Below are positions 24,808-32,659 of a DNA stretch of 35,677 nt, piece by piece. Under the pieces are notes generated by a model that was not told where the DNA came from, did no database searches, and saw nothing but the letters and a program-made list of their open reading frames with translations. A program made the position numbers and the translations under genes. Source of the DNA: Algoriphagus sp. (GTDB taxonomy: Bacteria; Bacteroidota; Bacteroidia; Cytophagales; Cyclobacteriaceae); contig NZ_JAMWZB010000039.1 in the NCBI RefSeq assembly GCF_024305035.1, positions 1 through 35,677 of the forward strand, in the 5' to 3' direction. The number at the start of each line of letters is the position of its first letter. Position 1 is the stretch's first letter.

Positions 24808-25724
24808 GATTTTTGTTCTCCTTCCAAGATAATGCGGGTTCGAGGAAGTGCTTCGGGATAACTTTTTTGTAAAAATTCAATCATTTTTTCCCGTACATGT
24901 ACACGCAGGTCCCAAGCCGTCGGGGAATTTCTGGCTGAGACCAAAATACGGATTTCCACTGTTCGCTCTTTAGCGTCAGTGACTTGAAGAACTTTTGTTT
25001 TCTTGTCCCATAAGGTAGTATTTGCCAAGATTTGATCAAGCTGCTGGCGAAGTGCATCAAAAGGCACGCTGTAATCGGTGTACAAAAATACCGAGCCAAT
25101 GATATCGGCCGAGGTCCGTGTCCAGTTTTGAAAGGGGTTCTCCAAAAAATAGGTGGTGGGTAAAACAAGACGGCGCTGATCCCAAATGCGGACCACCACA
25201 TAGGTCAAGTTAATTTCTTCGATCCAGCCCCATTCTCCTTCCACTACTACCGCGTCGTCTAATCTAAAGGGCTGTGCAAAAGCGATCTGAATCCCAGCAA
25301 TCAGAGCTCCAATGGCTTTTTGGGCAGAAAAACCAATGATAATCCCAGCTACGCCCGCAGAGGCAAAAACGCCAACTCCGATTTTTCGAATGGGTTCAAA
25401 AGAGATTAATATCAATCCAATTCCCAATACGACAAGGATGAAATTGATAATTTTTTGAAGGATATTGATTTGAGTATAGATTTTTCTAGCCCGGAGGTTA
25501 TCCTCTTTGCTGATGTCATATTGTTTGAGAAAAATTGCTTTCAATATTCCGGTAAAGGCCAGAAGACACCAAGTAAAACCAGAGATAATCAAGATCGTAT
25601 TGGCATGGGGCAACCAAGCCCAAACCCCCTGCCAAGCGGCCGAATCTTCTTTAAAGTAAAGTTTGGCAATCACCAAACAAACCGTCACCACAAGTGGAAG
25701 GATCAATCGCCGATAAATTTTCAT
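24804..25724 (-). CDS. MscS-family mechanosensitive ion channel
   Basis: 306 aa. N-terminal membrane helices at about residues 8-24, 42-65 and 88-112 lead to the pore helix VGVFASAGVAGIIIGFSAQKAIGALIAGIQIAF, the conserved MscS TM3 with its GxxxA packing (given here in parts: FASAGVAGIIIGFSAQ, ALIAGIQIAF). The beta domain follows with FRLDDAVVVEGEWGWIEEINL and VVRIWDQRRLVLPTTYF, and then the alpha/beta C-terminal domain to residue 306. It releases osmolytes on hypo-osmotic shock. It is co-transcribed with the porin behind it through an ATGA overlap. Confidence 0.93.
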   Translation of the reverse strand: MKIYRRLILPLVVTVCLVIAKLYFKEDSAAWQGVWAWLPHANTILIISGFTWCLLAFTGILKAIFLKQYDISKEDNLRARKIYTQINILQKIINFILVVLGIGLILISFEPIRKIGVGVFASAGVAGIIIGFSAQKAIGALIAGIQIAFAQPFRLDDAVVVEGEWGWIEEINLTYVVVRIWDQRRLVLPTTYFLENPFQNWTRTSADIIGSVFLYTDYSVPFDALRQQLDQILANTTLWDKKTKVLQVTDAKERTVEIRILVSARNSPTAWDLRVHVREKMIEFLQKSYPEALPRTRIILEGEQKS

Positions 25725-25894
25725 AGAAAAAATGATTAGAAAGAACTTAAGGTACTAAAGGAATGGATTTAAACAAAAAAAGGCAGATTAGGGCATTGGT
25801 CTTTTTCCTAACCCCAAATCTTAATTTCTACACAGGACTAACTAAAACCGGGTTTTTCACCTTTAGGATTAAGCCCCACCTGAGCCCAATTGAA

Positions 25895-25922
25895 AAAAGT
25901 GAGGGTCCATTCCCTCACTTTT
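25895..25922. terminator. Symmetric terminator downstream of amt
   Basis: AAAAGTGAGGG-TCCATT-CCCTCACTTTT is a perfect 11-bp stem with T-rich ends on both strands. On the minus strand it lies 33 bp after the amt stop. Confidence 0.9.
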
Positions 25923-25955
25923 GGGTTGGTGGTACATGGAATAGATGACAGACCA

Positions 25956-27185
25956 TTAGTCCTTACTAGCAAAATCCGGATAAGCTCGCATCCCGTGTTC
26001 ATTTATATCGAGCCCTTCGATTTCTTCTTTTTGATCAACCCGAATGCCGATTGACTTTTTGAGTGTAAACAGGATGATTCCCGCGAACAGAAAGCAGAAA
26101 ACTCCCACTGCTCCTACGCCGATTAATTGGGAAATAAATTGATTCCACCCGGCTAATTCCCCAAAAATCCCTACCGCAAGTGTTCCCCAAATACCTCCGA
26201 TCAGGTGAACTGAGATCGCACCTACCGGGTCATCAATTTTGATTTTGTCAAACAGAACCACTCCAAAGACAATTAATCCCCCACCGATGAATCCGATGAT
26301 CGCTGACTCCCCGACACCCATCTGATCTGCCCCAGCTGTTATTCCAACTAATCCTGCTAGGATGCCATTGAGGACCATCGTAATGTCATAGGATTTGAAC
26401 TTGAGATAGGAAACCATCAAAGCGCCAAAAGCTCCTGCTGAGGCTGCAATGGAAGTGGTTACAAATACCCTCGAGACTGCACCTGGATTTGCGCTGAGGA
26501 CCGAGCCCCCATTGAATCCAAACCAACCAAACCAAAGTAAAAACACTCCAAAGGTGGCCAAAGGTAGATTATGTCCAGGAATCGCATTCATGCCGCGCTC
26601 GGTATATTTTCCGATTCTCGGACCCAATAAATAAGCTCCGATCAAAGCACCCCAACCGCCGACCGAGTGGACGATGGTGGATCCGGCAAAATCATAAAAT
26701 GGGGTGTCCAGGGTATTGAGAAATCCTCCTCCCCATTTCCACATGCCTACAATGGGATAGCAGATCGAAACGTAGAGAATTGAAAAGAAGATAAAAGGTC
26801 CTAATTTGATCCGTTCTGCTACTGCTCCCGAAACGATTGTGGCTGCCGTTGCAGCAAACATAGCCTGGAAAATGAAATCGGTGAAATAGGTATATCCCGC
26901 GTTGTAATTGGAGGAATCCCAGCCCTCAGGCAGATGTAAACCAAATCCGGCAAAGCCAACAAAAGATCCCTCAAATCCTGCTCCTGGATACATGAGGTTG
27001 AAGCCTACCAGTGCGTAGGTTAAAATCCCGATGGCTGGAATGATGGTGTTTTTAAAAAGAATGTTGACCGTATTTTTGGCACGAGTCAGGCCGGCTTCCA
27101 GACTGGCGAAGCCCAAATGCATGATGAAGACCAGAATTGTGGCAACCATCATCCATAAATTATTGACAGTAAATAGTTCTTGCAT
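25956..27185 (-). CDS. amt: Ammonium transporter
   Basis: 409 aa with 11 expected membrane helices, a normal length. The pore residues of the Amt/Rh family are present: the twin histidines His173 (TIVHSVGGWG) and His327 (AISVHLIGG), the signature FAATAATIVSGAVAERIK, and NPLA-like GHNLPLATFGVFLLWFGWFGFNGGS. The cytoplasmic tail EEIEGLDINEHGMRAYPDF is the region that PII proteins contact. There is no cleavable signal. The PII gene is 30 bp upstream on the same strand, forming the usual nitrogen-control pair. Confidence 0.95.
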   Translation of the reverse strand: MQELFTVNNLWMMVATILVFIMHLGFASLEAGLTRAKNTVNILFKNTIIPAIGILTYALVGFNLMYPGAGFEGSFVGFAGFGLHLPEGWDSSNYNAGYTYFTDFIFQAMFAATAATIVSGAVAERIKLGPFIFFSILYVSICYPIVGMWKWGGGFLNTLDTPFYDFAGSTIVHSVGGWGALIGAYLLGPRIGKYTERGMNAIPGHNLPLATFGVFLLWFGWFGFNGGSVLSANPGAVSRVFVTTSIAASAGAFGALMVSYLKFKSYDITMVLNGILAGLVGITAGADQMGVGESAIIGFIGGGLIVFGVVLFDKIKIDDPVGAISVHLIGGIWGTLAVGIFGELAGWNQFISQLIGVGAVGVFCFLFAGIILFTLKKSIGIRVDQKEEIEGLDINEHGMRAYPDFASKD

Positions 27186-27215
27186 GGGTGTAAATAGGTT
27201 CGGTAGTTTGAGCGA

Positions 27216-27554
27216 TTAAAGGGCCTTTTCTCCAGTATCCTGATTTCGGATTCGATAGGCTTCTAAGACGTCGAAGACAAAGATTTTCCCATCTCCTATT
27301 TCGCCGGTTTTCCCTTCTTTTAGAATGCATTGGATGACAGCGTCTTTGAGTTCGTCTGGTACGACAATCTCCAGTTTGGTTCTGGGGATATAAGCTGGTT
27401 CATACGATACTCCCCGATACATTTCCTGCCGGGCATGTTCAAATCCCATCCCTTTAATCTCATAAAAAGAGAGGAATTTGACACCCAAGCCGGAGATGCA
27501 AGCATGGATCTGTTCAAAGCGCGATGTTCTGATAATCGCTTCAATTTTTTTCAT
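27216..27554 (-). CDS. PII-family nitrogen regulatory protein
   Basis: 112 aa from the ATG at 27554, giving MKKIEAIIRTSRF, the standard PII start; an in-frame ATG at 27593 adds 13 non-family residues. The T-loop runs from about residue 36 to 55, with Tyr46 and Tyr51 of YRGVSY; the ATP site has TGEIGDGKIFV (Thr83, Gly84, Gly87, Lys90) and Arg101/Arg103 in YRIR. Residue 39, a 2-oxoglutarate-sensing Gln in classical PII, is Glu here, and residue 58 is Arg instead of Lys. It is expected to plug Amt when nitrogen is plentiful. GlnB and GlnK cannot be told apart, but linkage to amt favours a GlnK role. Confidence 0.93.
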   Translation of the reverse strand: MKKIEAIIRTSRFEQIHACISGLGVKFLSFYEIKGMGFEHARQEMYRGVSYEPAYIPRTKLEIVVPDELKDAVIQCILKEGKTGEIGDGKIFVFDVLEAYRIRNQDTGEKAL

Positions 27555-27781
27555 TTTGTCAATCAGGTTTGAGAATTGTTGGGAATTTGGCATGAAAGTA
27601 ATTCAAAAAATGAAGAAATTTCAAATTATGGGTAAAAAAATATCCTGCTTCGCATCATAGTATCTAATATTTGAGGAAACTAGGTGTTTTTTGAAGCCAT
27701 ATTTTGATTCAAAGGACTCATAAAAGTAGAATATAGGTTAAAAAATAAAGTGAATAGATGGAGAATGAAATTTGTCTTGCC

Positions 27782-27811
27782 TTGTACCCCGAATCATTTC
27801 GATTAATTTTG
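27782..27811 (+). promoter_or_regulatory. Bacteroidota promoter for the nucleotidyltransferase gene
   Basis: TTG (27782-27784), 19-bp spacer, TAATTTTG (27804-27811); an exact -33/-7 arrangement, 23 bp before the ATG at 27835. Confidence 0.7.
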
Positions 27812-27834
27812 CTTCGTTTTCAAAAAATAATTTC

Positions 27835-28740
27835 ATGATTCAAAAACCAACACTACTCGTTTTAGCTGCCGGAATGGGAAGCCGCTATGGCGGCAACAAG
27901 CAAATAGACGGCTTTGGCCCCAATGGAGAGACGATTTTAGAATACTCGATATACGATGCGATCCGAGCGGGCTTTGGCAAGGTGGTTTTTATTGTTCGTG
28001 AGGAAATTTTGGAAGTAGCCAAAGAAAAGTTTTTACCCAAGCTCGAGGGGAAAATCGAGGTGGATTGGGTAATACAATCCTTAGATAGTTTTGTTCCCGC
28101 TGAGCTGAAACAAGCCGATCGGAAGAAACCCTTTGGTACTGCTCATGCGGTTCTTTGTGCCAAAGATGCGGTGAACGAACCTTTTGCGGTGATTAATGCG
28201 GATGATTTTTATGGAAAAGAAGCATTTGAGGTACAGGCAAAATTTCTGACCCATGAGGTAAAACCGGAACTGCATTCCATGGTCGGATATGCAATTCAAA
28301 ATGTCCTTTCTGAAAACGGAACAGTTAGCCGGGGAGTCTGTACAACCAACTCTAAAGGACAGCTGATCGGAATGGTGGAGCGCACTTCCATTGCTCGTGA
28401 AGGAGATAAAATCATTAGCCGAGGAGAGGGAGAAACAATTGAGATTGCTGAAAATACGCCCGTATCTATGAATTTCTGGGGTTTTCATCCAGGGGTTTTT
28501 GCCGATATTGAGCAGATGTGGAAGGAATTCCTTCCTGCCAACCTGGAAAATCTCAAATCCGAATTTTATATTCCTACCGTAGCCAATAATCTCATTCAGG
28601 AAAATAAAGCAGCTTTTGAAATATTACCGGGAGGGAAAACCTGGTTTGGGGTAACCTATACCGAAGATAAGCCTATTGTCATCGACTCCTTGAAAAGGAT
28701 GCATGCATCGGGAGAATATCCTGAAAAACTTTGGAATTGA
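27835..28740 (+). CDS. Nucleotidyltransferase (sugar-phosphate NTP transferase fold)
   Basis: 301 aa from ATG 27835; the upstream extension to 27772 lies on the promoter and is not coding. The nucleotide-binding signature is LAAGMGSRYGGNKQIDGFG (residues 10-28), and the metal-binding DxD-like site is NADDFYG (121-127). The N-terminal Rossmann-like core and FWGFHPGVFADIEQMW in the C-terminal half fit the NTP_transferase family often annotated as UTP-glucose-1-phosphate uridylyltransferase-like in Bacteroidota. The sugar substrate is not certain. It has its own promoter and a UUCG-loop terminator. Confidence 0.88.
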   Translation: MIQKPTLLVLAAGMGSRYGGNKQIDGFGPNGETILEYSIYDAIRAGFGKVVFIVREEILEVAKEKFLPKLEGKIEVDWVIQSLDSFVPAELKQADRKKPFGTAHAVLCAKDAVNEPFAVINADDFYGKEAFEVQAKFLTHEVKPELHSMVGYAIQNVLSENGTVSRGVCTTNSKGQLIGMVERTSIAREGDKIISRGEGETIEIAENTPVSMNFWGFHPGVFADIEQMWKEFLPANLENLKSEFYIPTVANNLIQENKAAFEILPGGKTWFGVTYTEDKPIVIDSLKRMHASGEYPEKLWN

Positions 28741-28742
28741 TC

Positions 28743-28768
28743 AAAGAGGCTTCGGCCTCTTTTTTTTG
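28743..28768 (+). terminator. Intrinsic terminator after the nucleotidyltransferase
   Basis: AAAGAGGC-TTCG-GCCTCTTT followed by a T-run, just after the stop. Confidence 0.95.
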
Positions 28769-28813
28769 GACTCATTGAATGGACTTGGTTTCCAAAGGGT
28801 TTGAAATTGGAAT

Positions 28814-28821
28814 TATTTTTG
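28814..28821 (+). promoter_or_regulatory. Candidate -7 box for the CxxC small protein
   Basis: TATTTTTG fits TAnnTTTG, but no -33 element is at the right distance. The start codon is 88 bp downstream. Confidence 0.35.
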
Positions 28822-28908
28822 TCGAATTTTTAACAGAAAAAGAGGAACTTCTTTTCCTTTCTTCCTATTTTGAATGTTCAATCCCTTTAACCCTTAAATC
28901 ATGTTTTT

Positions 28909-29085
28909 ATGAGCGAAGTACAACTGAAGGAACTCGAATCCCAGATTGCCGAATTGAAAAGCCAATTGACAGGCGACATGTTTCAGGACATGGATGTACG
29001 GGATCAAATCCACAATCTTGAAATGAAACTCAAGGGCGTCAAGCCCATGGATTCCAGCATCGATTGTGTAGGCTGCGGAAGTTAA
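28909..29085 (+). CDS. Small coiled-coil protein with C-terminal CxxC (58 aa)
   Basis: The frame MSEVQLKELESQIAELKSQL is a heptad-repeat helix; it continues with TGDMFQDMDVRDQIHNLEMK and ends in SSIDCVGCGS. The two cysteines (53 and 56) could bind a metal or form a redox pair. A longer 80-aa frame in another phase overlaps it but has no such features. It precedes the pseudouridine synthase by 8 bp and follows a terminator, so it is first in a two-gene unit. I recall similar short proteins with CVGCGS tails in other Bacteroidota, without a known function. Confidence 0.78.
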   Translation: MSEVQLKELESQIAELKSQLTGDMFQDMDVRDQIHNLEMKLKGVKPMDSSIDCVGCGS

Positions 29086-29093
29086 TTTAAGTT

Positions 29094-29690
29094 TTGGCAC
29101 AGTACTTTATGAGTTACAAACCCTACGGGGTCTTGAGCCAATTCAGCGGGGAGGGGCAGACACTGGCCTCTCTTTTTCATTTTCCCAAGACGGTTTATCC
29201 CGTTGGTCGTCTGGACAAGGACAGCGAGGGACTGTTGATTCTTACCGATGACAAATGGCTTAATAACCAACTTTTGAATCCAAGATTCGGTCATGAGCGA
29301 ACTTACCTGGTTCAGGTGGAAGGAACTCCCAATCAGGAAGGCCTAGGGCAACTTCAAAAAGGGGTGCAAATCAAGGTGGATGGAAAAATGTACCGGACCA
29401 AACCTGCGATTGCTAAAATCCCTGAGTCTATCCCTGCTTTGCCCGATCGAGATCCGCCGATTCGCTATCGCAAGAATGTTCCCGATACGTGGATCAGCCT
29501 GACCTTGATTGAGGGGAAAAACCGTCAAGTCCGGAAAATGACCGCAGCAGTAGGATATCCAACGTTGCGTCTGGTTAGATGGTCCATTGGGCGATTGACA
29601 ATTGAGGGTTTTCAAGCCGGTGAAGTGCGAGAGATGGCCCAGGAGGAGATTTACAAGCTAGTGGGATTGAGTGGATTTCGAAGAAAGTAA
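29094..29690 (+). CDS. Pseudouridine synthase, RsuA/RluE type
   Basis: 198 aa if translation starts at TTG 29094, giving MAQYFMSYKPYGVLSQF; the first ATG (29109) would cut into the first beta-strand that RluE-like proteins share (YFxxYKPYG). I prefer the TTG. The catalytic Asp is in VGRLDKDSEGLLILTDD; the KNRQVRKMTAAVGYPTLRLVR stretch (in overlapping parts) is the conserved C-terminal motif. There is no S4 domain, which is the RluE form that makes pseudouridine in 23S rRNA. It sits 8 bp after the CxxC protein gene. Confidence 0.88.
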   Translation: MAQYFMSYKPYGVLSQFSGEGQTLASLFHFPKTVYPVGRLDKDSEGLLILTDDKWLNNQLLNPRFGHERTYLVQVEGTPNQEGLGQLQKGVQIKVDGKMYRTKPAIAKIPESIPALPDRDPPIRYRKNVPDTWISLTLIEGKNRQVRKMTAAVGYPTLRLVRWSIGRLTIEGFQAGEVREMAQEEIYKLVGLSGFRRK

Positions 29691-29915
29691 GGTCTTCGCT
29701 CAAAATCAGAGATAGGAAAAAAGAATGGATTGTTTTTGATTTCAGGTCTGCAGGCCTACCTCATAGCCAACTTAGCCAAACCAGATTTAGCCCTTCCTTC
29801 TTAAAAATTCCTAAAAAACCATCTGACCTTCGGGCATTACCGCTTCTAAGAATTAAGATTGTGATCGGGATAAAATATCCTATTTTAGGAGGATTAAAAG
29901 CTAAAAAAAAGCTCC

Positions 29916-30887
29916 ATGCATCAGGAAAAAATCGCAACCGTAATAGAGGAAGTCAGAAAAGTTGTTGTCGGACAGGAACGAATGGTCAACCGATTGTTGA
30001 TCGGACTTTTCACCAATGGCCATATTTTATTGGAAGGTGTTCCGGGTTTGGCGAAAACACTGACGGTCAATACGCTGGCCAAAGTCCTCCATTTGGATTT
30101 TAACCGAATTCAGTTTACGCCGGATTTGCTTCCTTCTGACTTGATCGGAACGATGATTTACAATCAGCAAAACGGGGATTTTGAGGTAAAGAAAGGACCC
30201 ATTTTCTCCAATTTGATTTTAGCAGATGAGGTTAACCGATCTCCGGCTAAGGTGCAGTCAGCACTTTTGGAAGCAATGCAGGAGAAGCAAGTCACCATCG
30301 GTGAGACTACCTTTCCCCTCGATCGTCCATTTTTGGTGTTGGCTACCCAAAATCCGGTGGACCAAGAAGGAACGTATCCTTTGCCCGAAGCGCAAGTCGA
30401 TCGATTTATGATGAAAGTACACATCGAATATCCAAGCAAAGCCGATGAAATGGAAGTCATGCGCCGAATGGCCAATATGTCCTTCAGCTCGGAAGTCAAT
30501 GCGATTTTATCCAAGCAGGACATTTTTGATATTCGAAATCAAATCAACGAAATCAAAATCGCAGAGCCACTCGAAGAATACATCATCGAATTGGTTTTTG
30601 CCACTCGTTTTCCGGAGCAATATGGATTAAAGAATGAGGCGAAGTATATCCAGTTTGGAGTTTCTCCAAGAGCCAGTATTAATTTGAATTTGGCTTCAAA
30701 GGCGGTAGCCTACATGGATGGAAGAGATTATGTATTGCCTGAAGACATCAAAGAAATCGCAGAAGACGTACTTAATCACCGGATTATTTTGAATTATGAA
30801 GCGGAAGCTGACAATATTAACACCCGTGATCTGGTAAAAATTTTATTGGAAAAAGTACCAATTAATAAGTCGGTAACATTCAAATAA
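29916..30887 (+). CDS. MoxR-family AAA+ ATPase
   Basis: 323 aa. Walker A GVPGLAKT at 41-48, Walker B LILADEVNR at about 100-107, the MoxR insertion/sensor pattern ATQNPVDQEGTYPLPEAQVDRF (in parts) and sensor 2 GVSPRASINL are all in place. MoxR proteins are chaperone-like ATPases that usually pair with a VWA-domain protein such as those in Bat operons. Here a terminator follows directly, so the usual DUF58 and VWA partner genes are not its immediate neighbours. The start codon is ATG 29916 with AGGAGG at 29887-29892, a rather long spacing. Confidence 0.92.
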   Translation: MHQEKIATVIEEVRKVVVGQERMVNRLLIGLFTNGHILLEGVPGLAKTLTVNTLAKVLHLDFNRIQFTPDLLPSDLIGTMIYNQQNGDFEVKKGPIFSNLILADEVNRSPAKVQSALLEAMQEKQVTIGETTFPLDRPFLVLATQNPVDQEGTYPLPEAQVDRFMMKVHIEYPSKADEMEVMRRMANMSFSSEVNAILSKQDIFDIRNQINEIKIAEPLEEYIIELVFATRFPEQYGLKNEAKYIQFGVSPRASINLNLASKAVAYMDGRDYVLPEDIKEIAEDVLNHRIILNYEAEADNINTRDLVKILLEKVPINKSVTFK

Positions 30888-30906
30888 CATTAAAACGAGT
30901 AAAATG

Positions 30907-30936
30907 AGGCTTTCGGTAAGGGAAGCCTTTTTTTTT
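30907..30936 (+). terminator. Intrinsic terminator after moxR
   Basis: AGGCTT / AAGCCT stem around a 10-nt loop with nine T, 20 bp after the stop. Confidence 0.85.
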
Positions 30937-31016
30937 GTTCATTTTGTTAATTCAGTATTAAATTCTGAATTGAATTTTAAAAAAAGCATAATTCGAATAA
31001 TTCTCTTGTGGGTTAA

Positions 31017-31065
31017 AATTGAGTCAGTTTTGTAGCGTCGATAAAGGCAAAACCATAACTCAATT
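31017..31065. promoter_or_regulatory. Long inverted repeat in the leader of the beta-helix lipoprotein gene
   Basis: The arms are AATTGAGT-CA-GTTTTG (31017-31032) and CAAAAC-CATA-ACTCAATT (31048-31065): 14 paired bases with a small internal loop around a 15-nt apical loop. It ends 8 bp before the ATG at 31074. Overlapping TAAAATTG (31014-31021) is a near match to the -7 box. Confidence 0.7.
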
Positions 31066-31073
31066 TATAAACC

Positions 31074-32573
31074 ATGAAAAAGTTTAATTACCTATTCTTA
31101 CTTTTCGCAGCCATTACCCTTGGCTTCACGAGCTGTGAAGATGATCCCGAGCCAGATAATGGTGTGACCATTTCTGGAATTCCTGCTACTGCTTCTATCG
31201 AAGCTGGAGGGACATTGGGGCCCGTAACCGCTACTGCAACTGCTCCTGATGGATTAGCACAATTGGTAATCACGAAAGACGGAGCAAATTTCGCTACCGT
31301 TCCCTTGACTGGAACTACCGCTTCTCAGGAATTTTCTTATACCGCAGAAGAAGCTGATGCTGGAAATAGCGTTGTTTTCGAATTCACTGTAACCGATGTG
31401 GATGGAGACCAAGCAACTGCCACTCACGTGTTGAACGTAGGTGTGGATCAAACTGAATTCAGAATTGAATCCAACATTACAGAAGATCAAACTTGGGAAA
31501 CTGGAAACACTTACATTCTTGGCGGTAGAATTGCAGTAGAGGCTGGTGCTACGCTTACCATCGAAGAAGGTGTCGTAGTAAAAGGTGAAGTAGGAACTGG
31601 TGCGAACGCAACTGCTCTTATCATCGCTAGAGGTGCTACTTTAAATGCAAACGGAACAGCTAACGCGCCTATCATTTTTACTTCGATTGCCGATGAGATT
31701 CAACCCGGTGAAATTGTTTCTCCAAACTTGGATCCAGATCTTTCTGGGCTATGGGGTGGATTGTTGATCTTGGGTAATGCACCAGGCTCATTCGGAGGAG
31801 ACGTTTCTGAACTTCAAATCGAAGGTATCCCACCCTCTGACGCAAATGGTCTTTATGGAGGTGATGTAGCTGATGACAACTCCGGAACGATCTCTTACAT
31901 CTCTATCCGTCACGGTGGTGCTAACATCGGTGAAGGAAATGAAATCAACGGTTTAACTCTTGGTGGAGTAGGTTCTGGAACCACCATCGAAAACGTAGAA
32001 GTTATTGCTAACCAAGATGATGGAATCGAGTGGTTTGGCGGTACAGTAAATGTAACCAACGCAGTGGTTTGGAATTCTGGTGACGATGCGCTTGACACAG
32101 ACCAAGCTTGGGCTGGAACTATGGATAACTTTATCCTTATCTGTGGAGGCGAAACGGATCACGCAATGGAAATTGATGGACCTGAAGGTTCTTTCAATGC
32201 AGCTCACACCCTAACCAATGGTTCGGTAAAAGGGAATGATGTTTCTGAATTAGGTGACTTCAGAGATGGAGCGAGAGGTACATTCTCTAATATTTACTTC
32301 TTCGGATTTGCAAATCCTGCCGATACTGAAGGCCGTGGAGATCTATCAATCAGCGGAGATGTTTCGCTTGCCAACTTCCAAGGTGGTGTTTTGAATTTTG
32401 CAAACCTTGAAATTACTTTGGCTGAAGGAACCTCCTTGACCGATGTATTCAAAAGTGGTACAGACGCTGAAGCTTCTGCGGTAGCAGCTGGAGCCAATAC
32501 AGTAGGAGCTGACAAAGCACCATTTGCTGGATGGTCTTGGGCTGATGTCGCCGGAGAATTGGCTGACTTCTAA
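31074..32573 (+). CDS. Surface/periplasmic lipoprotein with right-handed beta-helix
   Basis: 499 aa. A lipoprotein signal ends in GFTSC (Cys21), followed by acidic EDDPEPD, which in Bacteroidota resembles the surface-export type. Residues about 30-127 look like an Ig-like beta domain (SFxYTAEEADAGNSVVFEFTVTDVDGDQATATH, here only in part). From about 130 on, a parallel beta-helix with short turns follows, including EAGATLTIEEGVVVKGE, LWGGLLILGNAPGS, ISIRHGGANIGEGNEINGL, GIEWFGGTVNVTNAVV and GDDALDTDQAW. I have seen this family annotated variously in Bacteroidota; a function is not established. It directly precedes a TonB-dependent receptor, suggesting a surface binding partner. Confidence 0.85.
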   Translation: MKKFNYLFLLFAAITLGFTSCEDDPEPDNGVTISGIPATASIEAGGTLGPVTATATAPDGLAQLVITKDGANFATVPLTGTTASQEFSYTAEEADAGNSVVFEFTVTDVDGDQATATHVLNVGVDQTEFRIESNITEDQTWETGNTYILGGRIAVEAGATLTIEEGVVVKGEVGTGANATALIIARGATLNANGTANAPIIFTSIADEIQPGEIVSPNLDPDLSGLWGGLLILGNAPGSFGGDVSELQIEGIPPSDANGLYGGDVADDNSGTISYISIRHGGANIGEGNEINGLTLGGVGSGTTIENVEVIANQDDGIEWFGGTVNVTNAVVWNSGDDALDTDQAWAGTMDNFILICGGETDHAMEIDGPEGSFNAAHTLTNGSVKGNDVSELGDFRDGARGTFSNIYFFGFANPADTEGRGDLSISGDVSLANFQGGVLNFANLEITLAEGTSLTDVFKSGTDAEASAVAAGANTVGADKAPFAGWSWADVAGELADF

Positions 32574-32591
32574 TCATGATTTAAGCTAAAT

Positions 32592-32630
32592 AAAAGGAAG
32601 GAAGGTCTTGCAAGGAACTTCCTTCCTTTT
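32592..32630 (+). terminator. Strong terminator or attenuator between the lipoprotein and the TonB receptor
   Basis: AAAAGGAAGGAAG / CTTCCTTCCTTTT is a perfect 13-bp stem with a 13-nt loop, then CTT and AT-rich DNA. It lies 19 bp after the lipoprotein stop and 30 bp before the receptor start. Confidence 0.85.
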
Positions 32631-32659
32631 CTTATAAAATTGAATCACTCATTTGCTGT

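Noticed and set aside
25763..25948. 61-aa plus-strand frame between mscS and amt
   Set aside because: Runs through the symmetric terminator and has no family or signal features.
28779..29021. 80-aa plus-strand frame before the pseudouridine synthase
   Set aside because: Overlaps the better supported 58-aa CxxC frame and the candidate promoter.
29744..29757. Near-palindrome AGGTCTGCAGGCCT before moxR
   Set aside because: One mismatch, no second copy or promoter context found; likely chance.
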